Shown here one piece after another: positions 1 through 9,389 of a DNA stretch of 64,000 nt. The first letter of the stretch is position 1, and every line of letters begins with the position of its first letter. A program made the translations under genes and the position numbers. This stretch comes from an uncultured Ruminococcus sp. (GTDB lineage Bacteria; Bacillota; Clostridia; Oscillospirales; Ruminococcaceae): assembly GCA_947176345.1 (NCBI GenBank), contig CAMWQI010000002.1, positions 1 to 64,000 of the forward strand, given 5' to 3'. The notes below the pieces were generated by a model. That model was not told where the DNA came from, did no database searches, and saw only the letters and a program-made list of their open reading frames with translations.

Positions 1-52
1 ATATTATATCACTTATTCTTTTTAATTTCAATAGGAAAATCCAAAATATTAT

Positions 53-82
53 AAAAAAGGACAGGTTTTCACCTGTCCTTGA
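53..82 (-). terminator. Rho-independent terminator after the APH-family gene
   Basis: On the minus strand a perfect hairpin (AAGGACAGGT / ACCTGTCCTT, 4-nt loop) is followed by a run of U. It lies just past the stop of the kinase-like gene, so it should end the adhE-kinase transcript. Confidence 0.85.
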
Positions 83-88
83 AAAAAA

Positions 89-838
89 TCAGCTATAATC
101 AACAACATTTACCCACGAAAGTAAAATTTCCCGTTCCTTTTGGTTTTTCTTCACGGATTGTGACGCTGCTACTATCGGACACCATGACTGAACATATTTT
201 TTAGCTGTATTGCTTTTCTGGCAGAATAAATCAAGATATTTTTCTGCACCCTCTACATTGCCTTTGAGACAAAATCGTAAATAAGTCCTTGCAACGTCGG
301 CGGAGGCGTTACCTTGTGTGGCGTGTGACCAGTCAAGAATATACGGTGTGCCATCTGGTTTTATAATGACGTTTGACGGCGTATAATCTCCATGACAAAG
401 TTTATTGTGATTTGGTGTGCTTGCAAGCCGTGTATAGAGTTCATATTTTGTTGTGTCGTCAAGTTCAGTGAGGCTTATTTTTCTGTTCATTTTGTCTTTC
501 AGTTGACTTAAAAGCGGTGAACGCTTTGAATGTATTTCAAGCTGAATATCAACAAAAAGATTCATATATTCGTCGTATTTTGCCGGATTTGAGGCTATTA
601 AATCAGCTATATTATCACCTTCGATATATTCCATAACAATAGCCCACTTGCCGTCTATTCTGGTGACTTCATAGAGTTCCGGAATATTCAGTCCTGTTTC
701 CTCTGCCCGTGCGTGATTGAGTGCCTCATTGAGAACGTCTGCCCTTGAATAATCCTCATTGAAAAGCTTTATAACCTTGTCGCCATCACGATAGATTTTC
801 TTATTTATTCTTTCAGCGATTATATTTTCTGTATTCAT
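89..838 (-). CDS. Aminoglycoside phosphotransferase (APH)-family small-molecule kinase
   Basis: This protein of about 249 aa has the protein-kinase-like APH fold signature. The catalytic-loop motif is HGDYTPSNV near residue 150, and the metal-binding ILDWSHAT follows about 20 residues later. An N-terminal IVMEYIEG hinge-like segment is also present. Such kinases phosphorylate small molecules (antibiotics, sugars, choline-like compounds); the substrate cannot be read here and resistance should not be assumed. I chose the second ATG because GGAGG lies 8 nt upstream of it, while the first ATG (ending at 844) is only 2 nt from that site. It sits 15 nt downstream of adhE and is probably co-transcribed with it. 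Confidence 0.8.
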   Translation of the reverse strand: MNTENIIAERINKKIYRDGDKVIKLFNEDYSRADVLNEALNHARAEETGLNIPELYEVTRIDGKWAIVMEYIEGDNIADLIASNPAKYDEYMNLFVDIQLEIHSKRSPLLSQLKDKMNRKISLTELDDTTKYELYTRLASTPNHNKLCHGDYTPSNVIIKPDGTPYILDWSHATQGNASADVARTYLRFCLKGNVEGAEKYLDLFCQKSNTAKKYVQSWCPIVAASQSVKKNQKEREILLSWVNVVDYS

Positions 839-853
839 ATTCATTACCTCCGG

Positions 854-3478
854 TCAGTTCACGGGATAGGACTTTTCTTCAAAAGTCTTTCCGTAATAGG
901 CATTAAGATATATCTGTTTTATCTCACTCATAAGCGGATAACGTGGATTTGCACCGGTGCATTGGTCATCAAAAGCCTGCTCTGTCATTTCGTCAAGCGT
1001 TTCAAGGAAAGATTTTTCTTCAATGCCATAATCTGCTATAGTGTCCTTTATGCAGGTTTTATGCCTGAGTTCACGTATAGCGTTTATGAGATTATCAAGT
1101 TTTTCAGTATCGGAGTTTCCGCCGAGACCGAGATAATCGGCAATTTCTGCATAGCGTGAAAGTGTATGCGGATAGCTATACTGTGAGAACGTACCCATTT
1201 TTGCGGGAGTTTCAGATGCATTGAAACGCATTACATCTTCAATCAACAGTGCGTTTGCTATGCCGTGTGGTAAATGGTGGAATGCTCCTAATTTATGTGC
1301 CATAGAGTGACAAACTCCTAAAAATGCATTTGCAAAAGCCATACCAGCCATAGTGGCGGAATTAGCCATTTTTTCACGGGCTACAATATCCGATGGGTTT
1401 TCATAGGCTATCGGGAGATATTCAAATATAATTTTCAATGCCCTAAGTGCAAGACCGTCTGTAAAGTCTGTCGCCATCATTGAGGCATAAGCTTCTATGG
1501 CATGGGTTACAGCGTCAATGCCCGATGCTGATGTAAGACCTTTCGGGGCTGACATATGGAAATCAACATCAATAATAGCCATATCCGGCAGTAATTCATA
1601 ATCGGCAAGCGGATATTTTATTCCTGTTTTTCCGTCCGTGATTACTGCAAATGGTGTTACTTCCGAACCCGTTCCGGCAGATGTCGGAATAGCCACAAAA
1701 GAGGCTTTTTCACGCATTTTCGGAAATTTATATACTCTCTTTCTTATATCCATAAAACGCATAGCCATATCCATGAAATCAGCTTCAGGGTGTTCATAGA
1801 GAACCCACATTATTTTTCCAGCGTCCATAGCTGAACCACCACCAAGTGCAATAATAACATCAGGATTAAATGATGTCATCTGTTTTGCACCGTTTTCAGC
1901 ACATTCAAGAGTCGGGTCGGGTTCGACATCAAAGAATGTCGCATACTGAATGCCCATTGATTCAAGCTTATCAGTGATAGATTTTGTATAGCCGTTTTCG
2001 TAAAGAAATTTATCGGTAACTATAAATGCACGTTTTTTATCTGAAAGTTCATCCAGTGCCAGTGGCAGACAACCACGTTTCATATAAATTTTTTCCGGTA
2101 CTCTGAACCACAACATATTTTCTCTCCTGTCCGCAACGGTCTTTATATTCAAAAGATGTTTCACACCAACATTTTCGCTTATGGAGTTCCCACCCCACGA
2201 ACCACAACCGAGTGTAAGTGACGGTGCAAGGTTGAAATTATATATATCGCCTATACCACCTTGTGACGATGGTGTATTAACGAGAATACGACAGGTTTTC
2301 ATTCTGCTTTGAAATTCCGCAAGTTTTTCAGACTGATTTTTTTCGTCAATGTAAATCGATGACGTATGACCATAACCGCCGTCTGCTATAAGTTTTTCTG
2401 CTTTTGAAAAAGCGTCCTGAATATCTGTCGCCCTGTACATTGCAAGAACAGGTGATAATTTTTCATGTGCAAATTCTTCAGAAAGTTCAGTACTTTCAAC
2501 TTCACCTATAAGAATTTTAGTTCCGTCCGGAACGCTTATTCCGGCAATTTCAGCGATTTTATAAGCACTTTGTCCTACAATTTTTGCATTCAATGAACCG
2601 TTTATTAAAATTGCCTTGCGAACTTTTTCAGTTTCTTCGTCGTTAAGGAAATAACAGCCTCTTGCGGAAAATTCAGCCTTTACCTTGTCATATACGGAAT
2701 CAAGGACTATAGTTGACTGTTCAGAAGCACAAATCATGCCATTATCAAAAGTCTTTGAATGAATTATAGAATTTACAGCAAGAACAATATCCGCTGAATC
2801 GTCAATAATAGCCGGAGTGTTTCCTGCTCCGACACCTAATGCCGGCTTACCACTTGAATAAGCAGCCCTTACCATTCCTGGACCACCAGTAGCAAGAATA
2901 ATATCCGCCTCACGCATGACAAGATTAGTCATTTCAAGGCTTGGAACATCTATCCATGCTATAATATCTTCCGGTGCACCGGCTTTTATAGCCGCTTCCA
3001 ATACAGATTTTGCGGCGGCAATAGTGGATTTCTTTGCACGTGGGTGAGGACTTATTATAATACCGTTACGGGTTTTGAGGGCAAGCAGTGTCTTGAAAAT
3101 AGCCGTAGAAGTAGGATTTGTTGTCGGGATTACAGCGGCAATAACTCCTATTGGTTCAGCAATTGTTTTAGTGCCGTAAGCTGTGTTTTCCTCAATAACA
3201 CCACAGGTTTTAACGTTCCTGTATTTATTGTAAATGTACTCTGAGGCATAATGATTTTTAATCACTTTGTCTTCAACAATGCCCATGCCGGTTTCTTCAA
3301 CGGCAAGTTTTGCAAGGGGTATGCGTTCCCTGTTGACAGCAGATGCCGCCGCAAGAAAAATCTTGTCCACCTGCTCCTGCGTATATGTTGAAAAAACTTT
3401 CTGTGCCTTGCGGACACGTTCAATAGCACTTTCGAGTTTTTCGACGCTGTCAACTATTTCATAGTTTCTGTTATCCAT
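854..3478 (-). CDS. adhE: Bifunctional acetaldehyde-CoA/alcohol dehydrogenase
   Basis: AdhE reduces acetyl-CoA to acetaldehyde and then ethanol, reoxidising two NADH in fermentation. The 874-aa length is normal for the fusion. The N-terminal aldehyde dehydrogenase domain (about 1-440) has the catalytic cysteine in GMICASEQ near residue 245. The C-terminal iron-dependent alcohol dehydrogenase domain (about 450-870) has GGGSAMDAGK for NAD binding and the metal-ligand region HKLGAFHHLPHG. I chose the internal ATG (MDNRN) because GGAGG precedes it at good spacing; the track's longer start has no such site. A Rex-type operator lies upstream, fitting NADH/NAD+ control. The APH-like gene follows in the same transcript. 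Confidence 0.97.
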   Translation of the reverse strand: MDNRNYEIVDSVEKLESAIERVRKAQKVFSTYTQEQVDKIFLAAASAVNRERIPLAKLAVEETGMGIVEDKVIKNHYASEYIYNKYRNVKTCGVIEENTAYGTKTIAEPIGVIAAVIPTTNPTSTAIFKTLLALKTRNGIIISPHPRAKKSTIAAAKSVLEAAIKAGAPEDIIAWIDVPSLEMTNLVMREADIILATGGPGMVRAAYSSGKPALGVGAGNTPAIIDDSADIVLAVNSIIHSKTFDNGMICASEQSTIVLDSVYDKVKAEFSARGCYFLNDEETEKVRKAILINGSLNAKIVGQSAYKIAEIAGISVPDGTKILIGEVESTELSEEFAHEKLSPVLAMYRATDIQDAFSKAEKLIADGGYGHTSSIYIDEKNQSEKLAEFQSRMKTCRILVNTPSSQGGIGDIYNFNLAPSLTLGCGSWGGNSISENVGVKHLLNIKTVADRRENMLWFRVPEKIYMKRGCLPLALDELSDKKRAFIVTDKFLYENGYTKSITDKLESMGIQYATFFDVEPDPTLECAENGAKQMTSFNPDVIIALGGGSAMDAGKIMWVLYEHPEADFMDMAMRFMDIRKRVYKFPKMREKASFVAIPTSAGTGSEVTPFAVITDGKTGIKYPLADYELLPDMAIIDVDFHMSAPKGLTSASGIDAVTHAIEAYASMMATDFTDGLALRALKIIFEYLPIAYENPSDIVAREKMANSATMAGMAFANAFLGVCHSMAHKLGAFHHLPHGIANALLIEDVMRFNASETPAKMGTFSQYSYPHTLSRYAEIADYLGLGGNSDTEKLDNLINAIRELRHKTCIKDTIADYGIEEKSFLETLDEMTEQAFDDQCTGANPRYPLMSEIKQIYLNAYYGKTFEEKSYPVN

Positions 3479-3512
3479 ACTATTCCTCCAGTACATTTTT
3501 ATTATGCAGAGA

Positions 3513-3530
3513 TTGTTATTTTTTTAACAA
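3513..3530. promoter_or_regulatory. Rex-type operator upstream of adhE
   Basis: The 18-bp inverted repeat TTGTTA-TTTTTT-TAACAA matches the redox repressor Rex consensus of Clostridia (TTGTTAANNNNTTAACAA). It lies in the adhE leader, about 35 nt before the start codon. Rex is known to repress adhE until NADH rises. No rex gene is in the window. Confidence 0.8.
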
Positions 3531-3586
3531 CCGTTGTAATGAATAAAAATTAAATATTTTCAACATTTTTTATCTGCACTATGTAT

Positions 3587-3616
3587 ATTATAACATATTT
3601 TTCCGGTAAAATACAA
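3587..3616 (-). promoter_or_regulatory. adhE promoter (sigma-A type)
   Basis: Read on the minus strand, TTGTAT is followed after 18 nt by a perfect TATAAT. The Rex-like repeat lies about 55 nt downstream, inside the untranslated leader, where it could block elongation or initiation. Confidence 0.65.
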
Positions 3617-3648
3617 GTTGTTTACTGTGGTTATCAGAAATTTTTTTA

Positions 3649-3677
3649 TTGACAGTTTTTTATTTTTATGGTAAAAT
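3649..3677 (+). promoter_or_regulatory. Promoter for the 3717 gene pair
   Basis: TTGACA, 17-nt spacer, TAAAAT, ending 39 nt before the ATG of the 153-aa gene. It is divergent from the adhE promoter. Confidence 0.75.
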
Positions 3678-3716
3678 AAAATTTAACAAATAAAATTCGG
3701 CAGAGGTGTTAAAATA

Positions 3717-4178
3717 ATGGGAGTATCTGGAATGTTTTTAAGAAAAATAAATGGAGAAAAATTGTCTATAGTAAAAAAAGAAATCATCGATATATTAAAT
3801 AGTCTTCATTATAGCTATTATGACTGGAATGAAGATACAAATGGAGAAGATTACTGTTCAATAAGTGTTGATAAAAATGAAATTGGCTTTATAATGCATT
3901 TATATGGTCTTAATGACCGTAAAGAAAATTGGCATATAAACTGGATAGACAATAATTTAAATTGTGTAGTTGATATCGAAGAAACATGGAATTGTGAGGA
4001 AATAGTACTTGAAATTTTGCATAAATATATGCAACTTCATCCTGATACTATTTATTATGACGAAATGGACTGGTACTATACAAAAGAAGACATAGATAAA
4101 GTATATAATAGTAATGACCATGTACATTGGAAATACAAAACATTGAAATTAGATAAAGAGTTACAGCAGGGAGAATAA
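3717..4178 (+). CDS. Uncharacterised acidic protein, 153 aa
   Basis: I do not recognise this family. The protein is soluble, acidic, rich in Trp, Tyr and Asn, and has no signal peptide or membrane segment. Conspicuous features are YYDWNEDTNGEDYCS near residue 30 and a Trp-rich stretch around WHINWIDNN. A GAGGTG ribosome site precedes the ATG and a clean sigma-A promoter lies upstream, so it is a real gene. The next small gene starts 2 nt after its stop, implying a coupled pair. Its small, acidic, soluble character is compatible with an immunity-type protein, but no toxin gene is adjacent, so that is only a possibility. Confidence 0.7.
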   Translation: MGVSGMFLRKINGEKLSIVKKEIIDILNSLHYSYYDWNEDTNGEDYCSISVDKNEIGFIMHLYGLNDRKENWHINWIDNNLNCVVDIEETWNCEEIVLEILHKYMQLHPDTIYYDEMDWYYTKEDIDKVYNSNDHVHWKYKTLKLDKELQQGE

Positions 4179-4180
4179 AA

Positions 4181-4372
4181 TTGAAAGTAAAATATATAGG
4201 AAAAGACCTTGTTGCTATTCAACAGGGCAAAATATATGAAGTAATTTCCATTGAAAAAGGCTGGTATAGGATTATGACGGAAATAAATGAAGATTATCTG
4301 TTTCCACCTGAATGTTTTGAAATTATACTTTCAGAAAAAGAAAAAAATCAAAATAAAATCAACCATCCGTAA
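4181..4372 (+). CDS. Small uncharacterised protein with possible SH3-like fold, 63 aa
   Basis: It starts with TTG, supported by the GGGAG ribosome site at the end of the preceding gene and a 2-nt spacing that suggests translational coupling. The first 50 residues alternate hydrophobic and polar residues (KVKYIGKDLVAIQQGKIYEV, then IEKGWYRIMTE and YLFPPECFEI), resembling small SH3-like beta-barrels. The tail is Lys/Glu/Asn-rich. The function is unknown. Confidence 0.6.
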   Translation: MKVKYIGKDLVAIQQGKIYEVISIEKGWYRIMTEINEDYLFPPECFEIILSEKEKNQNKINHP

Positions 4373-4404
4373 CTGGATAAATCTATTAAAAAGGAGCTAA
4401 TAAC

Positions 4405-5574
4405 ATGAAAAGAAAAATTTTGTCTCTTATATCAGCAGTAACTATGGCATTTACGCTTATGCCGACCGTTGCCGTTGCAGAGGAAGAAACAACTACCAAA
4501 GAAACTATTAAGATTATGCCTATAGGCGATTCAATTACACATGGCTATCAGTCATCTGGTGGCTACAGAAAATACTTCTGCTACTGGTTCGGACGAGACG
4601 AAGAATATAATTTTGATATGGTAGGTCCTAACTCTGACTATCCCGAAACTTTTGAATACCACGACGAAACTATGACTTATGACAGCGACCACTGTGGTTA
4701 CAGCGGTTATGCCATTCAGTACATGAACGGCACTGAAACAAGACAGGGTATTCTTGAAACCTTACAGGACGGTAACTATCTCCAAACATATGACCCTGAT
4801 ATTATAATGTTGCAGATAGGAACTAATGACATTCTAAGTGCATACAATGAAGGAATTACAGACCGTCTTGAAAATCTCATCAATTACATTTCCGACAACA
4901 CAAGAGATGAGACAGTTATATTTGTAAGTACAATCCCATATATTGATGCTGTAAAGGTCTATGACTGGTGCTGGGCTTACGGTGATGAAAAATTCAGCAA
5001 CACCCCCGAAGATTTCGACAAGATAATAAACAACTATGTCGATAAATATAATAAATCTATTCCGGTACTCGTTGACAAGCTTCAAGACGAGGGAAAAAAA
5101 GTTCAGTTTGTGGATATCTATGAACGCATAAAAAAAGATAAACATTTTGAAGACGGCGTACACCCTAACGAAAAAGGCTATACAGGAATAGGTATACTTT
5201 GGGCTTCATATATTAAATATTATTTTGACATTCAGAATGCTATTGATAAAATCGACTCAACAGCAGAATGTCCATACAGAGTATCTGACTTAGTATCACT
5301 TTCAAACTATGTTTTAGGACGTAAAAATCACCAAATTACTGAAGAAAACTATTCTTTATATGACGTAAACGAAGACGGTGTGCTTGACAGCTTTGATTTA
5401 ACACTGTTAAGGCAGATGTTTATAGAAAAAAATATGAAAACTGAAAAAGTTCAGTCTTCAAATTCAACAGCCTCTACGATTCATAAAGCCGTAAACAGTG
5501 CAACTACAGAAATCGATGAGGACGAAAACAAAAATACTATAGAATACAACGGTAAAGTAATATCAATAACATAA
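4405..5574 (+). CDS. Secreted SGNH-hydrolase esterase (CE3-like) with dockerin
   Basis: A signal peptide (about 1-25, ending AVAE) leads into an SGNH/GDSL hydrolase domain of about 240 aa. The nucleophile block is GDSITHG, the block III motif is QIGTNDI, and the catalytic Asp/His block is GVHPNEKGY. The overall pattern, including HCGYSGYAI, fits carbohydrate esterase family 3 (acetylxylan esterases). A dockerin follows near 285-345; its second calcium loop is canonical (DVNEDGVLDSFD) but the first repeat is degenerate (YRVSDLVSLSNYVLG). A Ser/Thr-rich tail of about 50 aa after the dockerin is unusual. It likely deacetylates hemicellulose while docked on a scaffoldin. An AAAGGAG site precedes the ATG. 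Confidence 0.88.
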   Translation: MKRKILSLISAVTMAFTLMPTVAVAEEETTTKETIKIMPIGDSITHGYQSSGGYRKYFCYWFGRDEEYNFDMVGPNSDYPETFEYHDETMTYDSDHCGYSGYAIQYMNGTETRQGILETLQDGNYLQTYDPDIIMLQIGTNDILSAYNEGITDRLENLINYISDNTRDETVIFVSTIPYIDAVKVYDWCWAYGDEKFSNTPEDFDKIINNYVDKYNKSIPVLVDKLQDEGKKVQFVDIYERIKKDKHFEDGVHPNEKGYTGIGILWASYIKYYFDIQNAIDKIDSTAECPYRVSDLVSLSNYVLGRKNHQITEENYSLYDVNEDGVLDSFDLTLLRQMFIEKNMKTEKVQSSNSTASTIHKAVNSATTEIDEDENKNTIEYNGKVISIT

Positions 5575-5592
5575 AAATTTCGGATTTGGTGT

Positions 5593-6012
5593 GTGATTAT
5601 TTTGAAATTATCAAAATTCAAAAAAATTGTTTTAATTATTCTTAGCCTGTTTATTCTTTTCTTTGTTGCAACTGAAATGTGTATCTTGAAATACCTTAAA
5701 GAGTATGGATATGGAATCAGTAAACTTCCCGAAACAACACTTGTTTATTTTCATTTAAGAAACGGATTTACTGTGCATTGCAATAATAAAGATAATAGTA
5801 TTTTCATTGGCAGACATGACTATATATATGATGATATTTTTTCAGAAAATGGATATTCAATGACGAAGGAAATCTTTTTTTGTGAAGCCTTTTATTATAA
5901 AAATGATAATAATTCCAGTGATATTTTTTGCTGTTATTTAACTGATGACTGGTGTCATTGGTTCAGGATTTACGAACTAAGTCCAACATATAAAATCGAA
6001 GATTTTAAATAA
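5593..6012 (+). CDS. Uncharacterised single-pass membrane protein, 139 aa
   Basis: An N-terminal hydrophobic segment (about residues 10-28, IVLIILSLFILFFVAT) anchors a polar domain rich in aromatic and Asp/Asn residues (YDDIFSENGYS, CYLTDDWCHWFRIYEL). No family is recognised. A GTG start is used as in the track; the ribosome site is weak, and an in-frame TTG four codons on is an alternative. It lies between the esterase and the VOC gene on the same strand and may be read through from the esterase. Confidence 0.55.
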   Translation: MIILKLSKFKKIVLIILSLFILFFVATEMCILKYLKEYGYGISKLPETTLVYFHLRNGFTVHCNNKDNSIFIGRHDYIYDDIFSENGYSMTKEIFFCEAFYYKNDNNSSDIFCCYLTDDWCHWFRIYELSPTYKIEDFK

Positions 6013-6042
6013 AATGTTTATATATATGAAAGGAGTATAACT

Positions 6043-6444
6043 ATGAAATTGGACGGTTTCGGATTGTTTGTTAATGACATGGCTGAAATGATTCGTTTCT
6101 ATAGAAATGTACTCGGCTTTGAAATTAAAGAAGATGAAAACACATCAAATGTATATCTTGTAAAAGATGGTACATTATTTTTGCTTTATGGAAGAAATGA
6201 TTTTGAAAAAATGACCAGCAGAAAATATGAATATCTTAAAGGCGTAAACGGTCATTTTGAAATTGCATTATATGTCGATACATTTGAAGAAGTTGACATT
6301 GAATATCATAAAGCAATCTCCAAAGGTGCAACGCCCATATTAGAGCCTGTAACAGAACCTTGGGGACAAAGAACCTGTTACATTGCTGACCCTGAAGGGA
6401 ATTTAATTGAAATAGGTTCATTCAACAAACATTTTGAAAGATAA
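6043..6444 (+). CDS. VOC-superfamily (glyoxalase/bleomycin-resistance-like) protein
   Basis: This 133-aa protein has the two beta-alpha-beta-beta-beta modules of the vicinal oxygen chelate fold. It begins GFGLFVNDMAEMIRFYRNVLGF and ends with the hallmark GQRTCYIADPEGNLIEIG. These proteins bind a divalent metal and act as lyases, dioxygenases or binding proteins; the substrate is not evident. A GGAG site lies 7 nt before the ATG, and a terminator follows. Confidence 0.85.
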   Translation: MKLDGFGLFVNDMAEMIRFYRNVLGFEIKEDENTSNVYLVKDGTLFLLYGRNDFEKMTSRKYEYLKGVNGHFEIALYVDTFEEVDIEYHKAISKGATPILEPVTEPWGQRTCYIADPEGNLIEIGSFNKHFER

Positions 6445-6447
6445 TTT

Positions 6448-6483
6448 AAGCCCGAAAGCATTTTATCAGCTTTCGGGCTTTAT
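6448..6483 (+). terminator. Terminator after the VOC gene
   Basis: AAGCCCGAAAGC / GCTTTCGGGCTT hairpin followed by TTATT. It sits between the plus-strand VOC gene and the converging trp operon and may work in both directions. Confidence 0.85.
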
Positions 6484-6504
6484 TATTTATAAGTATAATT
6501 TTTA

Positions 6505-6813
6505 TTATTTTACTGAAATTCCAATCATTACAGTTTCTACCTGAATATTGTTCCATACAGAGTGCGGAATTTTACCTTCAACTAAAAATGATTCGTCTTT
6601 TTTCACGATTACTTCATTGTCGGCAAGTTTAATTTTTGCCTCGCCTTTTGTCACGATAAACAGGTGATTATGTTCATGTGTATGTTGTTCTGTAGGACCT
6701 CCGCCGTTCAAATCGACATAAGCTATTGAACCGTCAATAATAGTACCCATTTCGCCAAACAGTTTCCTTGCCTTGAAATTAACATGGTTAGGTGGTGTAA
6801 TAAAATCGTTCAT
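6505..6813 (-). CDS. Small cupin-domain protein at the end of the trp operon
   Basis: This 102-aa single-domain cupin has the metal-binding motif 1, QHTHEHNHLFIVTKGEA, at residues 40-60 and a motif-2-like PHSVWNNI near the C-terminus. Small cupins of this type are metal-binding isomerases, dioxygenases or sensors; the substrate here is unknown. The gene begins 18 nt after trpA with a GAGG site, so it is probably the last gene of the trp transcript. A role linked to tryptophan is only inferred from position. Confidence 0.8.
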   Translation of the reverse strand: MNDFITPPNHVNFKARKLFGEMGTIIDGSIAYVDLNGGGPTEQHTHEHNHLFIVTKGEAKIKLADNEVIVKKDESFLVEGKIPHSVWNNIQVETVMIGISVK

Positions 6814-6831
6814 AATTACAAAACCTCATTT

Positions 6832-7602
6832 TCAGCGGATAGCATCTTTCATGCTTTTTATGTACTCTCCTACATATTTCGGAGAGTCTTTGCCGTATTT
6901 TTCGATAATCTTTATTATTGCCGAACCTACTATAGCACCGTCGGAAAGTCCAGCCATTTTCTTAGCCTGCTCCGGATTTGATATTCCGAAACCTACAGCA
7001 CATGGAACATCTGTATTTTCACGGATTACCGAAACTATATCGCCGATATTGGTTGTTATCTCACTTCTTGTACCCGTAACGCCGAGACTGGAAACTACAT
7101 ATATAAATCCCTCTGCTTCTTTGGCAATCATGGCTATTCTGTTTTCGGAAGTGGGTGCAACTAAAGAAATCATTTCAATTCCATATTTTTTAGCAATTTC
7201 CGTAAATTCGCCCTTTTCCTCAAACGGTATATCAGGTAATATAATACCGTCCATACCTGTTTCAACACACTTTTTCATGAAACGTTCCGCACCATACGAA
7301 AATACAACATTTGCATATGTCATAAAAACCATAGGTATTTTAACATCTTTGCGGAGTTCAGCGACAAAATCAAAAATTTTATCAGTAGTAACTCCGCCGG
7401 ATAATGCACGGATATTCGCACCTTGAATTACAACGCCTTCTGCCGTCGGGTCTGAAAATGGTATACCTAATTCAATTAAATCTGCACCGTTTGCGACAGC
7501 CTCACGGACAACTTTTCCGGTAGTCTCTAAATCAGGGTCACCGCACGTAATGAACGGTATAAATGCCTTGCCGTTTTCGAAAGCCTTTTTAATATTACTC
7601 AT
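6832..7602 (-). CDS. trpA: Tryptophan synthase alpha subunit
   Basis: TrpA cleaves indole-3-glycerol phosphate to indole and glyceraldehyde-3-phosphate and channels indole to TrpB. The 256-aa TIM barrel has FITCGDPD near residue 17, [13 protein letters not shown] around 45-57 (catalytic Glu and Asp region), and the phosphate-binding GFGISNPEQ late in the chain. Its ATG overlaps the trpB stop by 8 nt, with GGGGAG upstream, indicating translational coupling. Confidence 0.97.
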   Translation of the reverse strand: MSNIKKAFENGKAFIPFITCGDPDLETTGKVVREAVANGADLIELGIPFSDPTAEGVVIQGANIRALSGGVTTDKIFDFVAELRKDVKIPMVFMTYANVVFSYGAERFMKKCVETGMDGIILPDIPFEEKGEFTEIAKKYGIEMISLVAPTSENRIAMIAKEAEGFIYVVSSLGVTGTRSEITTNIGDIVSVIRENTDVPCAVGFGISNPEQAKKMAGLSDGAIVGSAIIKIIEKYGKDSPKYVGEYIKSMKDAIR

Positions 7603-8779
7603 AAATATTCTCCCCTCTGTAACGTGCTATAGCTGCACAATCCTTGTCGCCACGTCCGGAGACTGTGACAATTATAATCTGTTCCTTGTCCATAGTGGGA
7701 GCGAGTTTCATGGCATAGGCTATGGCGTGTGCCGACTCTATAGCCGGAATAATTCCCTCAGTACGTGAGAGATATTCAAAAGCATTTACCGCCTCGTCAT
7801 CTGTAATGGGAACATATTCCGCACGTCCAATGTCGTGGAGGTGTGCGTGTTCAGGACCAACACCGGGGTAATCAAGACCAGCTGAAATTGAATAAACAGG
7901 TGCAATCTGTCCGTATTCGTCTTGACAAAAATATGACTTCATACCGTGGAAAATGCCTATTTTTCCAGTATTTACGGTAGCTGCTGTTTCAAAAGTATCA
8001 ATACCACGTCCGGCAGCCTCACAGCCTATAAGGCGTACTTTTTCGTCAGGTATGAAATGATAAAAACTTCCTATAGCGTTTGAACCGCCACCGACACAAG
8101 CAATTACAGCATCGGGAAGTCGTCCCTCTTTTTCCATAATTTGACTTCTTGATTCAAGTGAAATAACTGCCTGAAAATCACGCACAATAGTCGGGAACGG
8201 GTGCGGACCCATAACTGAACCCAGACAATAATGTGTATCACTTATGCGTGAAGTCCATTCTCTCATAGCTTCGGAAACTGCATCTTTGAGTGTTGCAGTG
8301 CCTGACTTTACCGGAATAACTTCTGCACCTAATAACTTCATTCTGTATACATTGAGTGCCTGACGTTTTGTGTCTTCCTCACCCATGAATACAACACATT
8401 CCATGTCAAGAAGTGCTGCCGCTGTAGCGGTTGCGACACCATGCTGACCTGCTCCGGTTTCGGCTATGAGACGGGTTTTGCCCATTTTTTTTGCAAGTAA
8501 AGCCTGTCCAAGAACGTTATTTATTTTATGTGAGCCGGTATGATTAAGGTCTTCACGTTTTAGATAAATTTTAGCCCCACCGAGTTCACGGGTGAGTTTT
8601 TCCGCATAGTAAAGCAGTGAAGGTCTTCCGGCGTAATTATCCAGTAATTCCCTTAATTCACGGTTGAAATCAGGGTCATATTTATAGTGATTATAGGCGT
8701 TTTCAAGTTCAATGACGGCATTCATAAGAGTTTCAGGAATATATTGTCCGCCATGAACGCCAAATCTTCCATTTGACAT
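7595..8779 (-). CDS. trpB: Tryptophan synthase beta subunit
   Basis: TrpB condenses indole with serine using PLP. The 394-aa protein has the PLP-lysine motif [10 protein letters not shown] near residue 85, the glycine-rich phosphate cup [10 protein letters not shown], and ETGAGQHG. This is the standard TrpB1 length and pattern. It starts 1 nt after the trpF stop and overlaps trpA. Confidence 0.97.
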   Translation of the reverse strand: MSNGRFGVHGGQYIPETLMNAVIELENAYNHYKYDPDFNRELRELLDNYAGRPSLLYYAEKLTRELGGAKIYLKREDLNHTGSHKINNVLGQALLAKKMGKTRLIAETGAGQHGVATATAAALLDMECVVFMGEEDTKRQALNVYRMKLLGAEVIPVKSGTATLKDAVSEAMREWTSRISDTHYCLGSVMGPHPFPTIVRDFQAVISLESRSQIMEKEGRLPDAVIACVGGGSNAIGSFYHFIPDEKVRLIGCEAAGRGIDTFETAATVNTGKIGIFHGMKSYFCQDEYGQIAPVYSISAGLDYPGVGPEHAHLHDIGRAEYVPITDDEAVNAFEYLSRTEGIIPAIESAHAIAYAMKLAPTMDKEQIIIVTVSGRGDKDCAAIARYRGENIYE

Positions 8780-8780
8780 T

Positions 8781-9389
8781 TTAAATCAATCCTTTCTTTC
8801 TGATGGCTTCTGCAAAAGCTGTCATTTTGTTTAAATCCTTGTGACCGTCCGTTTCAAGTGAGGAACTGGCATCAACTGCATAGGGCTGTAACCTGCCGGA
8901 AATCTCTCCAACGTTTTCGGAAGTCAGTCCACCAGCAAGAAAATATGGACGGTTTATATTTTGTATAAGTGAGTGGTCAAAAGTCTTTCCCGAACCACTT
9001 CCGGAATCAAGAAGTATATAGTCCGCTGTTGACTTTATGGCTTTATTAATATCCTCCGGAATACAGACCTTAAAAGCCTGTATCACCGGAACAGTTATAA
9101 TTTTTCGGAGTTCGTTAATATATTCTTCGTCTTCCATACCGTGCAACTGTACTATATCAATAGTTTTATTGTTCACCAGTCCGGCTATGAAATCTTTTTC
9201 AGCATTAACAAAAACTCCCACCGGAATTATGTTTCTGTCAAGATTTTTCCGGAGTTCAAGGGCTTTTTCCGGCGAAACGTAACGTTTACTTTTTTTCGCA
9301 AACACAAAACCCACAAAATCCGGCATGACTTCATTTGCATAGTCAATATCACATGGACGACTTAAACCACACATTTTTATTTTAGTCAT
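8781..9389 (-). CDS. trpF: Phosphoribosylanthranilate isomerase
   Basis: This step converts phosphoribosylanthranilate to CdRP. The 202-aa TIM barrel has the catalytic-cysteine motif KMCGLSR at residues 5-11, VGVFVN in the third strand, VQLHG, and [10 protein letters not shown] near the C-terminus. Its start overlaps the trpC stop by 4 nt (ATGA). Confidence 0.95.
   Translation of the reverse strand: MTKIKMCGLSRPCDIDYANEVMPDFVGFVFAKKSKRYVSPEKALELRKNLDRNIIPVGVFVNAEKDFIAGLVNNKTIDIVQLHGMEDEEYINELRKIITVPVIQAFKVCIPEDINKAIKSTADYILLDSGSGSGKTFDHSLIQNINRPYFLAGGLTSENVGEISGRLQPYAVDASSSLETDGHKDLNKMTAFAEAIRKKGLI

Noticed and set aside
89-838. Aminoglycoside resistance gene
   Set aside because: The APH fold is clear, but the family is broad and nothing indicates an antibiotic substrate.
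6773-7426. 217-aa plus-strand ORF
   Set aside because: It lies antisense to trpA, lacks a ribosome site and recognisable motifs, and is a shadow of the real gene.
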